64,000 nucleotides of DNA from Allobosea caraganae (GCF_003351345.1 NZ_QQTO01000033.1:310001-374000), one strand, 5' to 3'; shown: positions 52,374 through 61,253, counted from the first letter of the stretch. The notes: generated from the letters alone by a model not told the origin. Numbers and translations are program-made.

Positions 52374-53945
52374 ATGATGGTATTTGGGTGCGTGCCGGGC
52401 CGCCGCAAGCGCGCCGCCCTGGCTATCCTCATCGGCTCCGTGCTGCTGGCGGGAGCCGCCTCGGCGCAGACGCTGCGCACGGTGATCAACGCCGACATCC
52501 GCGGCCTGATGCCGGGCAAGAGCCCGGACATCTCGACCGGCAGCGTGCTGCAGAACGTCTATGAGGGGCTCGTCGCCTGGCGCAGCGACGGCAGCGTCGC
52601 GCCGATGCTGGCCGATAAGATCGAGGTTTCCGCCGACAAGCAGACCTACACCTTCACGCTGCGCGACGGCATCACCTTCCACAATGGCGCGCCGCTGACC
52701 GCAAGGGAGGTCGTCTGGACCTGGCAGCGCTTCCTCGATCCGAAATCGGCCTGGCCCTGCCGCGGCAATTTTGACGGCTCGAACGCGATCAAGGTCGAGA
52801 GCGTGCAGGCGCTCGACGACGGCCATGTCGCCTTCCATCTCGCCAGCCCGAGCGGCGCGCTGCTCAGCGCCATGGCGCGGGCCGATTGCGACTCGACCGG
52901 CATCGCCCACCCGGCTTCCGTCGATGCTGAGGGTAACTGGATCGCCGCCATCGGCACCGGCCCGTTCAAGCTGTCGGAATGGCGCAAGGGCCAGTTCGTC
53001 GAGCTCTCGCGCTTCGACGGCTACAAGCCGCGCAGCGAGGCGGCGGACGGGCTCGCCGGGGCCAAGATCGCTAAGGTCGAGAAGGTCCGCATCGAGCTGA
53101 TCCCGGATGCGCAATCGACCAAGCTCGCCCTGTTCCAGGGCAAGATCGACCTCTGGCCCGAGGCCGACAGCAACCAGGTCAAGGAGTTGCAGCAGAACCC
53201 CTCCGTCACCGTGCTGACGACGCCGCTCGCCGCGATCTACGCCCTGCCGCTCCAGACCCGCGACCCGGTCCTCGCCGACAAGCGCATTCGGCAGGCGATC
53301 AACTATGCGATCGACCGCGGGAGCCTGTCCGGCGCGCTCTTCGACGGCAAGGTGCCGGCCTCCGCCTCGCTGATCCCGGCGACGAGCGCCTTCTACGGCC
53401 CGGTGCAGAAGACTGGTGCCGAGTTCGATCCCGCCAAGGCCAAGGCGCTGATCGCCGCTGCCGGCTACAAGGGCGAACGCATCGTCATCCTGACCAACAA
53501 GCAGAACGCCGTAATGGCCGACACCGCGATCTACGTGCAGGCGATGCTGCGCGAGGTCGGGCTCAACGCCGATGTCGAGGTGCTGGAGTTCGGCGCGCAG
53601 TTCGAGCGCTATTATGCCGGGCGCTACCAGATGATGGTCTGGAACGTCACGCCCTATCTCGACCCGCTCTTCATCGTCGAGCGCTTCACCGGCGACAAGG
53701 CCCGCCAGGCCGACAAGCCCTGGGACAATCCCAAGGCGCGCGACTTGCTGAAAAGCCTCTTCGCCGAGAGCGATGCCGCCAAGCGCCAGGCCCTCTACGA
53801 CGATTTGCAGCGCCTCTACCTCGACGACATGCCGATGGTGGTCTGGGGCACCCGTGTCAGCTCGACCGCTGTGCGCAGGAACGTGGTTGGGTTCGAGGGC
53901 TGGCCCGGCCAGAAGCCGCGGTTCTGGGGTGTGTCGGTGAACTGA
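52374..53945 (+). CDS. ABC transporter substrate-binding protein, family 5 (receptor D of four)
   Basis: A 523-residue periplasmic receptor, the most divergent of the set. The signal peptide LAILIGSVLLAGAASAQ is followed by TLRTVINADIRGLMPGKSPD. The cysteine pair persists (AWPCRGNF, ARADCDST), though surrounding residues differ. GGGAGAAG lies before the ATG pair at 52374/52377. It is the last gene of the deacetylase module; its ligand is probably related to but distinct from that of receptors A-C. No second permease set follows. Confidence 0.9.
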   Translation: MMVFGCVPGRRKRAALAILIGSVLLAGAASAQTLRTVINADIRGLMPGKSPDISTGSVLQNVYEGLVAWRSDGSVAPMLADKIEVSADKQTYTFTLRDGITFHNGAPLTAREVVWTWQRFLDPKSAWPCRGNFDGSNAIKVESVQALDDGHVAFHLASPSGALLSAMARADCDSTGIAHPASVDAEGNWIAAIGTGPFKLSEWRKGQFVELSRFDGYKPRSEAADGLAGAKIAKVEKVRIELIPDAQSTKLALFQGKIDLWPEADSNQVKELQQNPSVTVLTTPLAAIYALPLQTRDPVLADKRIRQAINYAIDRGSLSGALFDGKVPASASLIPATSAFYGPVQKTGAEFDPAKAKALIAAAGYKGERIVILTNKQNAVMADTAIYVQAMLREVGLNADVEVLEFGAQFERYYAGRYQMMVWNVTPYLDPLFIVERFTGDKARQADKPWDNPKARDLLKSLFAESDAAKRQALYDDLQRLYLDDMPMVVWGTRVSSTAVRRNVVGFEGWPGQKPRFWGVSVN

Positions 53946-53970
53946 GGAGGGGGCGGGATGGCGCGGCTTT

Positions 53971-54130
53971 CCCTTCTCCCCTTGCGGGAGAAGGTGGCGC
54001 GAAGCGCCGGATGAGGGGTCGCGCCGCCCTTGCTCGTTGAGTTTGTCAGAGGCGCCGCGCGGCCATCGTCGCGCGACCCCTCATCCGTCTCGGCTTCGCC
54101 GAGCCACCTTCTCCCGCAAGAGGGAGAAGG
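53971..54130. terminator. Inverted repeat between convergent genes
   Basis: The arms 53971-53994 and 54107-54130 (CCTTCTCCC...GGGAGAAGG at both ends) are near-complementary, and inner dyads include GATGAGGGGTCGCGC with its complement. It fills the 194-bp gap between receptor D and the convergent MetE-like gene. Likely a bidirectional terminator of a dispersed family. Confidence 0.65.
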
Positions 54131-54139
54131 AAGGAGCCC

Positions 54140-55246
54140 TCAGCCCCAAACCTCCCGCGCCGTCTCGACGATCAGCTCGAGCTTCTTCCACTGCTCGTCC
54201 TCGGCCAGCGTGTTGCCCTCCTCGGTCGAGGCGAAACCGCATTGCGGCGAGAGGCAGAGCTGGTCGAGCGAAACATACTTTGAGGCCTCGTCGATGCGGC
54301 GCTTGAGGTCGTCCTTGCTCTCCAGCACGCCGGTCTTCGAGGTCACCAGGCCGAGCACGACGTGCTTGCCCTTGGGCAGGAAGCGCAGCGGCTCGAAGCC
54401 GCCCGAGCGGTCGTTGTCCCATTCCATGAAGTAGCCGTCGACCGGCATGGTGTTGAACAGCACGTCCGCGATCGGCTCGTAGCCGCCCGACGCGATGAAG
54501 GTCGAGCGGAAATTGCCGCGGCAGAGATGCATGGTGATGGCGAGGTCCTTCGGCTTGTCCTTCAGCGCCGTCTGGACCATGCCGGCATAGATCTCGGGCT
54601 GATGGTCTGGGTCGTCGCCCCGCGCCCGCAGCATCTCGCGCTGCTCGGGGTCGCAGAGATAGGCGAAGGAGATGTCGTCGAGCTGGAGATAGCGGCAGCC
54701 GGCATCGTAGAAGGCGTGCACGGCCTTGTTATAGGCGTTGCCGACATCGCCGTAGAACGCGTCCATCTCCGGATAGACGCCCATGTTGATCATCTTCCGG
54801 CCGCCGCGATAGTGCAGCATGCTCGGTCCGGGAATGGTCATCTTCGGCGTCGAGCCGGTCGAGACGTTGTCGCGCAGGAAGCGGAAATGCTCGACCATCG
54901 GATGGCCGGAGAAGCCGATCTTGCCGGTGATCCGCAGCGACTTCGAGATGCCGACGCCGCCCTTGAAGTTCATCCCTGAGTCGGCGGTGATCGCGTCGAC
55001 GCCGTCGAGCTCCTCCATGAAGTCGAAATGCCAGTAGGCCCGGCGGAACTCGCCATCGGTGATGCCCTGCAGGCCGATCGCCTCCTGCTTCTTGATGAGC
55101 TTGCGGATCTCCGCATCCTCGATCGCCTTGAAGGCGGCGTCGTCCATGGTGCCGGCGGCGTGCTTCTCGCGGGCGTCCTTCAGCGGCGCGCTGCGCAGCA
55201 GGCTGCCGACCATGTCGGCGCGGAAGGGGGGGATGGTCTTGGTCAT
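54140..55246 (-). CDS. MetE-core methyltransferase (cobalamin-independent methionine synthase family)
   Basis: A 368-residue protein matching only the C-terminal catalytic domain of MetE, like YxjG/YxjH. The zinc ligands are all in place: His240 and Cys242 (TMHLCRGN), Glu275 (GYFMEWDN) and Cys336 (LSPQCGFAS). Full MetE is about twice as long; the missing half helps bind folylpolyglutamate, so the methyl donor may differ. It lies 15 bp after the livF-like gene and is part of the same minus-strand operon, linking it to uptake of an amino-acid-like or methylated compound. No riboswitch was seen. Confidence 0.85.
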   Translation of the reverse strand: MTKTIPPFRADMVGSLLRSAPLKDAREKHAAGTMDDAAFKAIEDAEIRKLIKKQEAIGLQGITDGEFRRAYWHFDFMEELDGVDAITADSGMNFKGGVGISKSLRITGKIGFSGHPMVEHFRFLRDNVSTGSTPKMTIPGPSMLHYRGGRKMINMGVYPEMDAFYGDVGNAYNKAVHAFYDAGCRYLQLDDISFAYLCDPEQREMLRARGDDPDHQPEIYAGMVQTALKDKPKDLAITMHLCRGNFRSTFIASGGYEPIADVLFNTMPVDGYFMEWDNDRSGGFEPLRFLPKGKHVVLGLVTSKTGVLESKDDLKRRIDEASKYVSLDQLCLSPQCGFASTEEGNTLAEDEQWKKLELIVETAREVWG

Positions 55247-55261
55247 GCTCGTTTCCTCAGG

Positions 55262-56032
55262 TCAGGGAGCGTTGTGTCCGGTCGCGTCGGGCGGGACCGG
55301 GTTGGTTGAACGTCTCGGCCGGGCCGGGCGCTCGGCGACGGAGAGATGTGCTGCCATGGCGGCCTCGTCGGCCAGCAACTCGGCGGATGTGGCGGCATGC
55401 ACGATCGCGCCGCGGTCGAGGATCACGGCCCGGTCTGTCACCGGCAGGATTTTTCGCGCTTTCTGCTCGACCAGGATCACGGTCAGCTTCTCCTCGCGGA
55501 TCAACCTGGCGATGGCGGCCAGCAATTCGTCGACAATGATCGGGGCGAGGCCCTCCAGCGGCTCGTCGAGCAAGAGCAGCTTCGGGTCGAGCATCAGCGC
55601 CCGCGCCACGGCCAGCATCTGCTGCTCGCCGCCGGAGAGCTGGTTGCCGAGATTGCGTTTGCGCTCGCCCAGCCGCGGGAACATCGCGTAGACCCGCTCG
55701 ACCGTCCAGGCGCTGCCGCGCTGCACGGCGGTCAGGTTCTCCTCGACCGTGAGCGAGCGGAAGATGTTGCGCTCCTGCGGCACCCAGCCGATGCCGGCCG
55801 CCGCGCGCCGCTCCGGCGCGAACCGGGTGATGTCCTCGCCATTGAAGCTGATGCGGCCCGAGACATGCCGGGTCAGGCCCATGATGCTGTCGATCAGCGT
55901 GGTCTTGCCGGTGCCGTTGCGGCCGAGCAGGGCGAGCGCTTGGCCGGCTTCGAGCGAGAGCGACAGGCCGTTGATGACGACGGCGTCGCGATAGCCGGAG
56001 ACGAGGTTCTCGATGACGAGGAGGTCAGACAT
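55262..56032 (-). CDS. livF: Branched-chain-type ABC transporter ATPase (LivF)
   Basis: A 256-residue ATPase. Walker A LGRNGTGKTTLIDSIMG, LivF-type VPQERNIFRSLTVEENL, signature LSGGEQQMLAVARALM, Walker B LLLDEPLEGLAP. The C-terminal 20 residues are extended and Arg/Pro rich. It overlaps livG by 8 bp. With LivG it drives the LivHM pore. Confidence 0.93.
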   Translation of the reverse strand: MSDLLVIENLVSGYRDAVVINGLSLSLEAGQALALLGRNGTGKTTLIDSIMGLTRHVSGRISFNGEDITRFAPERRAAAGIGWVPQERNIFRSLTVEENLTAVQRGSAWTVERVYAMFPRLGERKRNLGNQLSGGEQQMLAVARALMLDPKLLLLDEPLEGLAPIIVDELLAAIARLIREEKLTVILVEQKARKILPVTDRAVILDRGAIVHAATSAELLADEAAMAAHLSVAERPARPRRSTNPVPPDATGHNAP

Positions 56033-56777
56033 GCGCGTCCTCCCCGAGATAGACCGCCTTCACGCGCGGATCGCTCGAGATCTCGTCGACCGTGCCCTCG
56101 GCGAAGAGCGCGCCCTGCACCAGCACCGAGATGCGGTCCGCGAAGGAGAAGACCAGCTCCATGTCGTGCTCGATCAGCAGGACCGTCACGTCCTCCGGCA
56201 GCGCCGCGACGCTGTCGAGCACGTCGTGGCGCTCGTCCTCCGGCACGCCGGCGGCGGGCTCGTCGAGCAGCAGCAGTTTTGGCTTGCAGGCCATGGCGAG
56301 CGCGATCTCGAGCAGGCGCTGCTTGCCATAAGGCAGCGTCGAGGTGCGCCGCGTCATCATCGCGCCCAACTGCATGCGGGTGAGCAGCGCCTCGGCCTCA
56401 TCGATCACCGCGCTATCGGCCCCGACCCGCGACCAGAAGCGCGCGCCCGTGCCCTGGCGCTCGGCGATGGCGAGGCTGACCGTCTCGATCGGCGTCAGCT
56501 CGGCGAAGAGCTGGTTGATCTGGTAGGTGCGGGCCATACCGCGCCGCACGCGACCCTGCTGGCTGGCATAGGTGACGTCCTCGCCATTCAGCCAGATCGT
56601 GCCGGCGCTTGGCGGCAGCACGCCGGTCAGCAGGTTGATGAAGGTGGTCTTGCCGGCGCCGTTGGGGCCGATCAGCGCATGTCGGGCGCCTTGCTTCACC
56701 GAAAGCGAGACGTCGGCGTTGGCCTTGAAGCCGCCGAAGCTTTTGCCGAGGCCGATGGTGCGCAGCGCCGGGTTCAT
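56025..56777 (-). CDS. livG: Branched-chain-type ABC transporter ATPase (LivG)
   Basis: A 250-residue ATPase. Walker A GPNGAGKTTFINLLTG, followed by RGMARTYQINQLFAELT of the LivG type. The signature is replaced by STLPYGKQRLLEIALAM, as is usual for this subfamily. Walker B is LLLDEPAAGVPEDE. It overlaps livM (ATGA) and livF, so the subunits are translated together. Confidence 0.93.
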   Translation of the reverse strand: MNPALRTIGLGKSFGGFKANADVSLSVKQGARHALIGPNGAGKTTFINLLTGVLPPSAGTIWLNGEDVTYASQQGRVRRGMARTYQINQLFAELTPIETVSLAIAERQGTGARFWSRVGADSAVIDEAEALLTRMQLGAMMTRRTSTLPYGKQRLLEIALAMACKPKLLLLDEPAAGVPEDERHDVLDSVAALPEDVTVLLIEHDMELVFSFADRISVLVQGALFAEGTVDEISSDPRVKAVYLGEDAHV

Positions 56778-57805
56778 GGCCGCCGAGCCCCGAGCAGCCG
56801 CAGCAGCGGCGCGAAGGGGCGGGCCAGCCCGGCCATCCGCCGGTCGCGTCCGATCAGCACCAGGATCACCAGGATGAAGCCCATCCAGAAGATCCAGTAG
56901 GCCGGGGTCATCGCCGAGAGCGTGTCCTTCATCAGCTTGAAGGCGATGGCGCCGATCAGCCCGCCATAGAGATAGCCGGAGCCGCCAATGACCAGCACCA
57001 GCAGGGCATCGGCCGAGCGGGCGAAGTCGAGCACCTCCAGCGAGACAAATTGGGTGGTCTGGGTCAGCAGCGCCCCGGCCATGCCGGCATAGACCGCGCC
57101 GAGCGTGTAGATCGCGATCAGCCGGCGGTTCGGCGCGATGCCGATCGTGGCTGCGCGCAGGCGGTTGTCTTTCAGCGCCTTCACCGACAGGCCGAAGGGC
57201 GAATGGACGATCCGCCGCGCCGCGAGGAAGAGCAGGAAGGTCACGGTCAGGCTGTAGACATAGGCGGTCGTCCCGGCGAAATCGAAGTCGAACCGGCCGA
57301 GGATCGGCCCGGGCGCGACGCCGAGCAGGCCGTCGGCGCCGCCGGTGAGCCAGTCGAGCCGGTTGGCGATCTCGTGGAAGATCAGCGCCACGCCAAGCGT
57401 CACCATCAGCCGGGTCAGGTCGGTGCCGCGCAGGATCATGAAGCTGGCGAGGAAGCCGGCGAAGCCTGCTGCAACGCCGGAGAGCACGAGCCCGCTCACC
57501 GGCTCGGTGACGCCGTACTTGGTCAGCAGCCCGGCCGCATAGGCGCCGACGCCGAAGAAGGCGGCGTGCCCGAGCGAGACGATGCCGGCATAGCCGAGGA
57601 TCAGGTCGAGCGAGAGTGCGAACAGGCCGAGGATCGCGATCTCGTTGAGCAGGAGATGGCGATTCGGCAGCAGAAGAATCAAGGCGAAGGCGCTGATCCA
57701 GAACAGAAATTCAGGCCAGCGCCAGGCGGCCTTCGCCTTCAGGAAGGCGGCGGGGCCAAGCACTGGCTTGGCGTCCTGCTGCGGGGCCGGATTGGACTGG
57801 AGCAT
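56774..57805 (-). CDS. livM: Branched-chain-type ABC transporter permease (LivM)
   Basis: A 343-residue inner-membrane permease with about nine helices. LivM-type segments are LDLILGYAGIVSLGHAAFFG, VKALKDNRLRAATIGI and TQFVSLEVLDFARSADALLV. A hydrophilic N-terminal extension of some 30 residues precedes the first helix. It lies 3 bp after livH. Confidence 0.92.
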   Translation of the reverse strand: MLQSNPAPQQDAKPVLGPAAFLKAKAAWRWPEFLFWISAFALILLLPNRHLLLNEIAILGLFALSLDLILGYAGIVSLGHAAFFGVGAYAAGLLTKYGVTEPVSGLVLSGVAAGFAGFLASFMILRGTDLTRLMVTLGVALIFHEIANRLDWLTGGADGLLGVAPGPILGRFDFDFAGTTAYVYSLTVTFLLFLAARRIVHSPFGLSVKALKDNRLRAATIGIAPNRRLIAIYTLGAVYAGMAGALLTQTTQFVSLEVLDFARSADALLVLVIGGSGYLYGGLIGAIAFKLMKDTLSAMTPAYWIFWMGFILVILVLIGRDRRMAGLARPFAPLLRLLGARRP

Positions 57806-57808
57806 GGC

Positions 57809-58663
57809 TCAGCGTCCCCGCGCGAACAGGCCTTGCGGCCTGATCATCAGCACGGCCAGCATCATCGCGTAGATGATGAAGGCGCCGAGCTGCGGCACGA
57901 GGTACTTGCCCATCACGTCGGCGACGCCAAGCAGCAGCGCCGCCAGGAACGGGCCGGTCAGGCTCGACGTGCCGCCGACCGTGACCACGATCAGGAAGTA
58001 GAGCATGAACTTGAGCGGGAAGGTCGGGTCGAGCCCGACGATCTCGGCACCGAGCGCCCCGCCCAGACCCGCCAGCCCCGAGCCGAAGGCGAAGGTGATG
58101 GCGAAGACCTTGACCACGGGAATGCCGAGCCCGCGCGCCACGCGCCTGTCGTCGACGGCGGCGCGCAGCTGGCTGCCGAAGCGCGTCTTCGCCAGGATCC
58201 ATTGCAGGCCGAGCGCCATCAGCCCGCAGACCACCACCAGGAACAGCCGGTAGATGCCGATGCCGACGCCGCCAATCGTGATCCGGCCCTGCAGATAGGC
58301 GGGCAGGTGGATGTTCTGCTGCGACGAGCCCATCAGGTAGTCGGTCGCGGCGATCGCCATGAAGACCAGGCCGATCGAGAACAGCACCTGGTCGAGATGA
58401 CTGCGCTCGTACATCCGGACATAGAGCGTGCGCTCGAAGAGCAGGCCGAGTGCGGCGCTGAACAGGAAGGCGAGCGGCAGGCAGGCCAGGAACGGCACAC
58501 CGAACCGGTTCATCAGGACGACGGTGGCGTAGCCCCCGGCCATGGCGAAGGCGCCATGGGCGAGGTTGACGAAGTTCATCAGCCCGAGCGTGACGGCAAG
58601 CCCCGCCGCCAGCACGAAGAGCAGCATGCCATAGGCGATCCCGTCGAACAGGATGGTCAGCAA
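57809..58663 (-). CDS. livH: Branched-chain-type ABC transporter permease (LivH)
   Basis: A 284-residue inner-membrane permease. The N-terminal signature is LFDGIAYGMLLFVLAAGLAV with LMNFVNLAHGAFAMAGGY. The EAA-like loop is LRAAVDDRRVARGLGIPV. It is separated from the upstream receptor gene by 116 bp of hairpins, which could set a lower expression level for the membrane subunits. Confidence 0.93.
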   Translation of the reverse strand: MLTILFDGIAYGMLLFVLAAGLAVTLGLMNFVNLAHGAFAMAGGYATVVLMNRFGVPFLACLPLAFLFSAALGLLFERTLYVRMYERSHLDQVLFSIGLVFMAIAATDYLMGSSQQNIHLPAYLQGRITIGGVGIGIYRLFLVVVCGLMALGLQWILAKTRFGSQLRAAVDDRRVARGLGIPVVKVFAITFAFGSGLAGLGGALGAEIVGLDPTFPLKFMLYFLIVVTVGGTSSLTGPFLAALLLGVADVMGKYLVPQLGAFIIYAMMLAVLMIRPQGLFARGR

Positions 58664-58697
58664 GGGGACGGGCTCCGGTACTGCTTCAATCGATCAG

Positions 58698-58781
58698 GAG
58701 AAGGCGCCGAACGGGGCGCCTTCTCGTCCAGAGATCCCGGATCGGGCTTCGCCGCGTCCGGGATGACCGCCTTCGGCGGTC
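58698..58781. terminator. Hairpin cluster between receptor gene and livH
   Basis: Three successive dyads: GAGAAGGCGCC / GGCGCCTTCTC (58698-58725), ATCCCGGA / TCCGGGAT (58734-58764), and GACCGCC-TTC-GGCGGTC (58765-58781). The last touches the receptor stop codon. As in many receptor-permease operons, they probably stabilise the receptor message and reduce transcription into the permease genes. Confidence 0.7.
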
Positions 58782-59961
58782 ACTTGCCGGCCTTGACCGG
58801 GTCCGGAACCGCTTCGAACGTCGAGAACTCGACATTGTAGAGCTGGCCGTCGACCTTCTCGATCTTGCGGACATAGACGTTCTGGACGATGTCGCGGGTC
58901 TTGGCGTCGATCGAGATCGGGCCGCGCGGGCTCGTCCAGCTCATGCCCTTCATCGCCTCGACCAGCGCCGTGCCATCGGTCGCGCCGTTGGTCTTCTTCA
59001 GCGCCTCGTAGATCAGGTGCATGCCGTCCCAGCCGCCGACGGCCATGAAGTTCGGGCGCACGTTGGCGGCCTTGGTGAAGGCGGCGACGAAGGCCTTGTT
59101 CTCGGGCGAGTTATGGTTCGCCGAGTAGTGGTGCGTGGTGATCGTGCCGAGGGCGACGTCGCCCATGCTGTCGACGATGTCGTCATCGGTGACGTCGCCG
59201 GTGGCGATCAGGCGCACGCCCGACTTGTCGAGCCCGCGCTCGACGAACTGCTTCATGAACTGCGAGCCGACGCCGGACGGCACGAAGACGAAGAGCGCGT
59301 CGGGCTTGGCGTCGCTGACGCGCTGCAGGAACGGCGCGAAATCGGGGTTGCGCAGCGGGATGCGGACCTCGCCGGTCACCTCGCCGCCGGCTGCGGTCAG
59401 CCGGTCCTTGAAGGCCTTCTCGGCATCGATGCCCGGGCCGTAGTCGGAGACCAGCGTCATCGCCTTCTTGACGCCGTTCTTGGCCGCCCAGTCGGCGATG
59501 CCGATCGTCACCTGCGGCAGGGTGAAGCTGGTGCGGACGATGAAGGGCGACTGCTCGGTGATCGAGGAGGTTGCCGCCGCCATCACGATCATCGGCGTCT
59601 TCGACTGCGTCGCCAGCGGCGCGACGGCAAAGGCGAGCGGCGTCAGGCCGAAGCCGGCGAGGAAGCTGACCTTGTCGTTGACCAGCAGCTCCTGCGCGAT
59701 GCGCCGCGTCACGTCCGGCGTGCCGGTATCGTCCTTGACGATGAGCTCGACCTTCTTGCCGGCGACGGTCGCACCCTTCTCGGCGATGTAGAGCTTGGCC
59801 GCAGCCTCGATCTGGCGGCCGGTCGAGGCGAAGGGGCCGGTCATCGGCAGGATCAGGCCGATCTTGACCGTCTCCTGCGCCAGGGCCGGGCCGCCGGCGA
59901 GCATGAGTGCGCCGCCGAGCGCGATGGCAGCCCGGCGCGTGAAGGCAAATCTGGATGTCAT
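58780..59961 (-). CDS. Branched-chain-type substrate-binding protein (family 6)
   Basis: A 393-residue periplasmic receptor with a signal peptide that includes TRRAAIALGGALMLAGG and ends PALAQE. The mature start is VKIGLILPMTGPFASTGRQ, followed by LIVKDDTGTPDVTRRIAQEL and MTLVSDYGPGIDAEKAFKD. Such receptors bind Leu/Ile/Val, amides, urea or aromatic acids; here the ligand is unknown. The start has a GGGAG site; an ATG 51 bp upstream would add non-leader residues. It begins the operon receptor-livH-livM-livG-livF-MetE-core. Confidence 0.9.
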   Translation of the reverse strand: MTSRFAFTRRAAIALGGALMLAGGPALAQETVKIGLILPMTGPFASTGRQIEAAAKLYIAEKGATVAGKKVELIVKDDTGTPDVTRRIAQELLVNDKVSFLAGFGLTPLAFAVAPLATQSKTPMIVMAAATSSITEQSPFIVRTSFTLPQVTIGIADWAAKNGVKKAMTLVSDYGPGIDAEKAFKDRLTAAGGEVTGEVRIPLRNPDFAPFLQRVSDAKPDALFVFVPSGVGSQFMKQFVERGLDKSGVRLIATGDVTDDDIVDSMGDVALGTITTHHYSANHNSPENKAFVAAFTKAANVRPNFMAVGGWDGMHLIYEALKKTNGATDGTALVEAMKGMSWTSPRGPISIDAKTRDIVQNVYVRKIEKVDGQLYNVEFSTFEAVPDPVKAGK

Positions 59962-59978
59962 CGAGCTCTCCCTAAATT

Positions 59979-60012
59979 GTGCGATTATCGCACTATTATT
60001 CTGAAATCGCAC
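59979..60012. promoter_or_regulatory. Candidate operator: GTGCGA-TTA-TCGCAC plus third half-site
   Basis: A perfect 6-bp-arm dyad at 59979-59993 is followed by another TCGCAC at 60007-60012, spaced 19 bp, close to two helical turns. It lies 18 bp before the receptor ATG on the minus strand. No regulator gene adjoins, so the binding protein is unknown. The rest of the 338-bp gap (59962-60299) holds no gene that I can support and presumably the promoters of both divergent units. Confidence 0.5.
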
Positions 60013-60299
60013 AGGTTTTCGGCTGATTGCGCGGACCTGTCAATTGGGTCGATAGGCGATGCCGGTGACGATTATGCGGCTTGCTGCTGGAAGCTGCCAG
60101 GCAGTTCCAAGCTTGTCGTCTTTCTGACAGGCAAACGGCCCGCTAGGCGGCACTATCGCCATCTGCACGCGGATCACGGCTCGGCCGGGCATTGCCCCTG
60201 GGCGGCGTTCTGTAGCAGGAATTGTTTCGATCGCGCTGGCACCAATTGCCATCGCGACGGGCCTTCGGCGCCATCGCGTCTCGCACATACGAGGGAATC

Positions 60300-61085
60300 A
60301 TGGATCTCGGACTTCACGACAAGCGCGCCCTCGTGCTCGGCGCCAGCCGCGGCCTCGGCGCGGCCATCGCCCGCACCCTCGCGGAGGAGGGCGCGACCGT
60401 GATCGCCGCCGCCCGCAACACGGCGGCGATCGACGCCTGGATCGACGAATGCTCCGAGGGCGCGCGCGGCCGCATCGTCGCCGCCAGCCTCGACCTCTCC
60501 GACATCAACTCCGTGGAGACGCTGACCGGCGTGCTCGAACATGCCGGCGGCATCGACATCCTGATCGGCAATTCCGGCGGCCCGCCGCCGAAGGAGGCGA
60601 GGGAGGCGACCCGCGCCGACTGGCTCGCCTATTTCGAGTCGATGGCCGCCAACCTGTTCCACCTCACCCAGGCCTTCCTGCCCGGCATGACCGAGCGCGG
60701 CTGGGGCCGCATCATCACCATCACCTCGTCCGGCGTCGAGCAGCCGATCCCGCGGCTCGCGCTCTCGAACGGCGTGCGCTCGGCCGTGCTCGCCTGGTCG
60801 AAGACGCTGGCCGGCGAGGTGGCTTCGCAAGGCGTCACCGTCAACGTCGTGATGCCCGGCCGCATCCAGACCGAGCGCGTCGCCCAGCTCGACCAGGCCG
60901 CCGCCGACCGCGCCGGCAAGAGCATCGAGGAGACCGCCGCCGCCTCGCGCGCCACGATTCCCGCCGGGCGCTACGGCACGCCGAAGGAATTCGCCGACGT
61001 CGTCGCCTTCCTCGCCAGCGAGCGCGCGAGCTATGTCACCGGCGCCAAGATCAGGATCGACGGCGGCGCGACGCGCGGGATCTGA
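60300..61085 (+). CDS. SDR family oxidoreductase with SNxxR in place of YxxxK
   Basis: A 261-residue short-chain dehydrogenase fold. The cofactor motif is LVLGASRGLGAAIA and the usual NNAG is GNSGGPPP. After the catalytic Ser (SSGVEQPIP) the Tyr-x3-Lys pair is replaced by Ser156...Arg160 (LALSNGVRSAV). This is seen in one bacterial SDR subfamily, often annotated as FabG-like, whose reaction is not well established. The C-terminus, ASYVTGAKIRIDGGATRGI, is normal. GAGGGA precedes the ATG. It is divergent from the Liv operon and may belong to the same regulon. Confidence 0.85.
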   Translation: MDLGLHDKRALVLGASRGLGAAIARTLAEEGATVIAAARNTAAIDAWIDECSEGARGRIVAASLDLSDINSVETLTGVLEHAGGIDILIGNSGGPPPKEAREATRADWLAYFESMAANLFHLTQAFLPGMTERGWGRIITITSSGVEQPIPRLALSNGVRSAVLAWSKTLAGEVASQGVTVNVVMPGRIQTERVAQLDQAAADRAGKSIEETAAASRATIPAGRYGTPKEFADVVAFLASERASYVTGAKIRIDGGATRGI

Positions 61086-61094
61086 CCACCTCAT

Positions 61095-61129
61095 GCGGCA
61101 GAATCGGCCGCGAAAGCCGATTCTGCCGC
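61095..61129 (+). terminator. Strong hairpin after SDR gene
   Basis: Perfect 14-bp arms, GCGGCAGAATCGGC (61095-61108) and GCCGATTCTGCCGC (61116-61129), with a 7-nt loop lie 10 bp after the stop codon. The tail is only modestly T-rich. A good candidate for termination before the cysteine-pathway genes. Confidence 0.8.
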
Positions 61130-61224
61130 TTCCCTGGAAGGTTCTTCTACTTTCGACGTGAAATAAGAAAAACCACGCTACTGCCTGTGAATTGATCATT
61201 AGGGCCTGCGGGTATAGCTGAAGT

Positions 61225-61240
61225 GTTCGATTTACCGAAC
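61225..61240. promoter_or_regulatory. Candidate regulatory dyad upstream of cysH
   Basis: GTTCG-N6-CGAAC ends 13 bp before the cysH start, in an otherwise A+T-rich promoter stretch (61141-61200). It could be a site for a sulfur regulator such as CysB, but no consensus was matched. Confidence 0.25.
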
Positions 61241-61253
61241 GCTGACGTGTGTC

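Noticed and set aside
55247..55261. SAM or cobalamin riboswitch controlling the MetE-core gene
   Set aside because: Only 15 bp separate it from livF, leaving no room for a riboswitch.
57050..58840. Plus-strand open frame of nearly 600 codons opposite livM-livH
   Set aside because: Its translation is dominated by Gln/Arg/Glu/Asp/His-rich low-complexity sequence, the usual reverse-strand shadow of a high-GC membrane protein. livM and livH explain the region fully.
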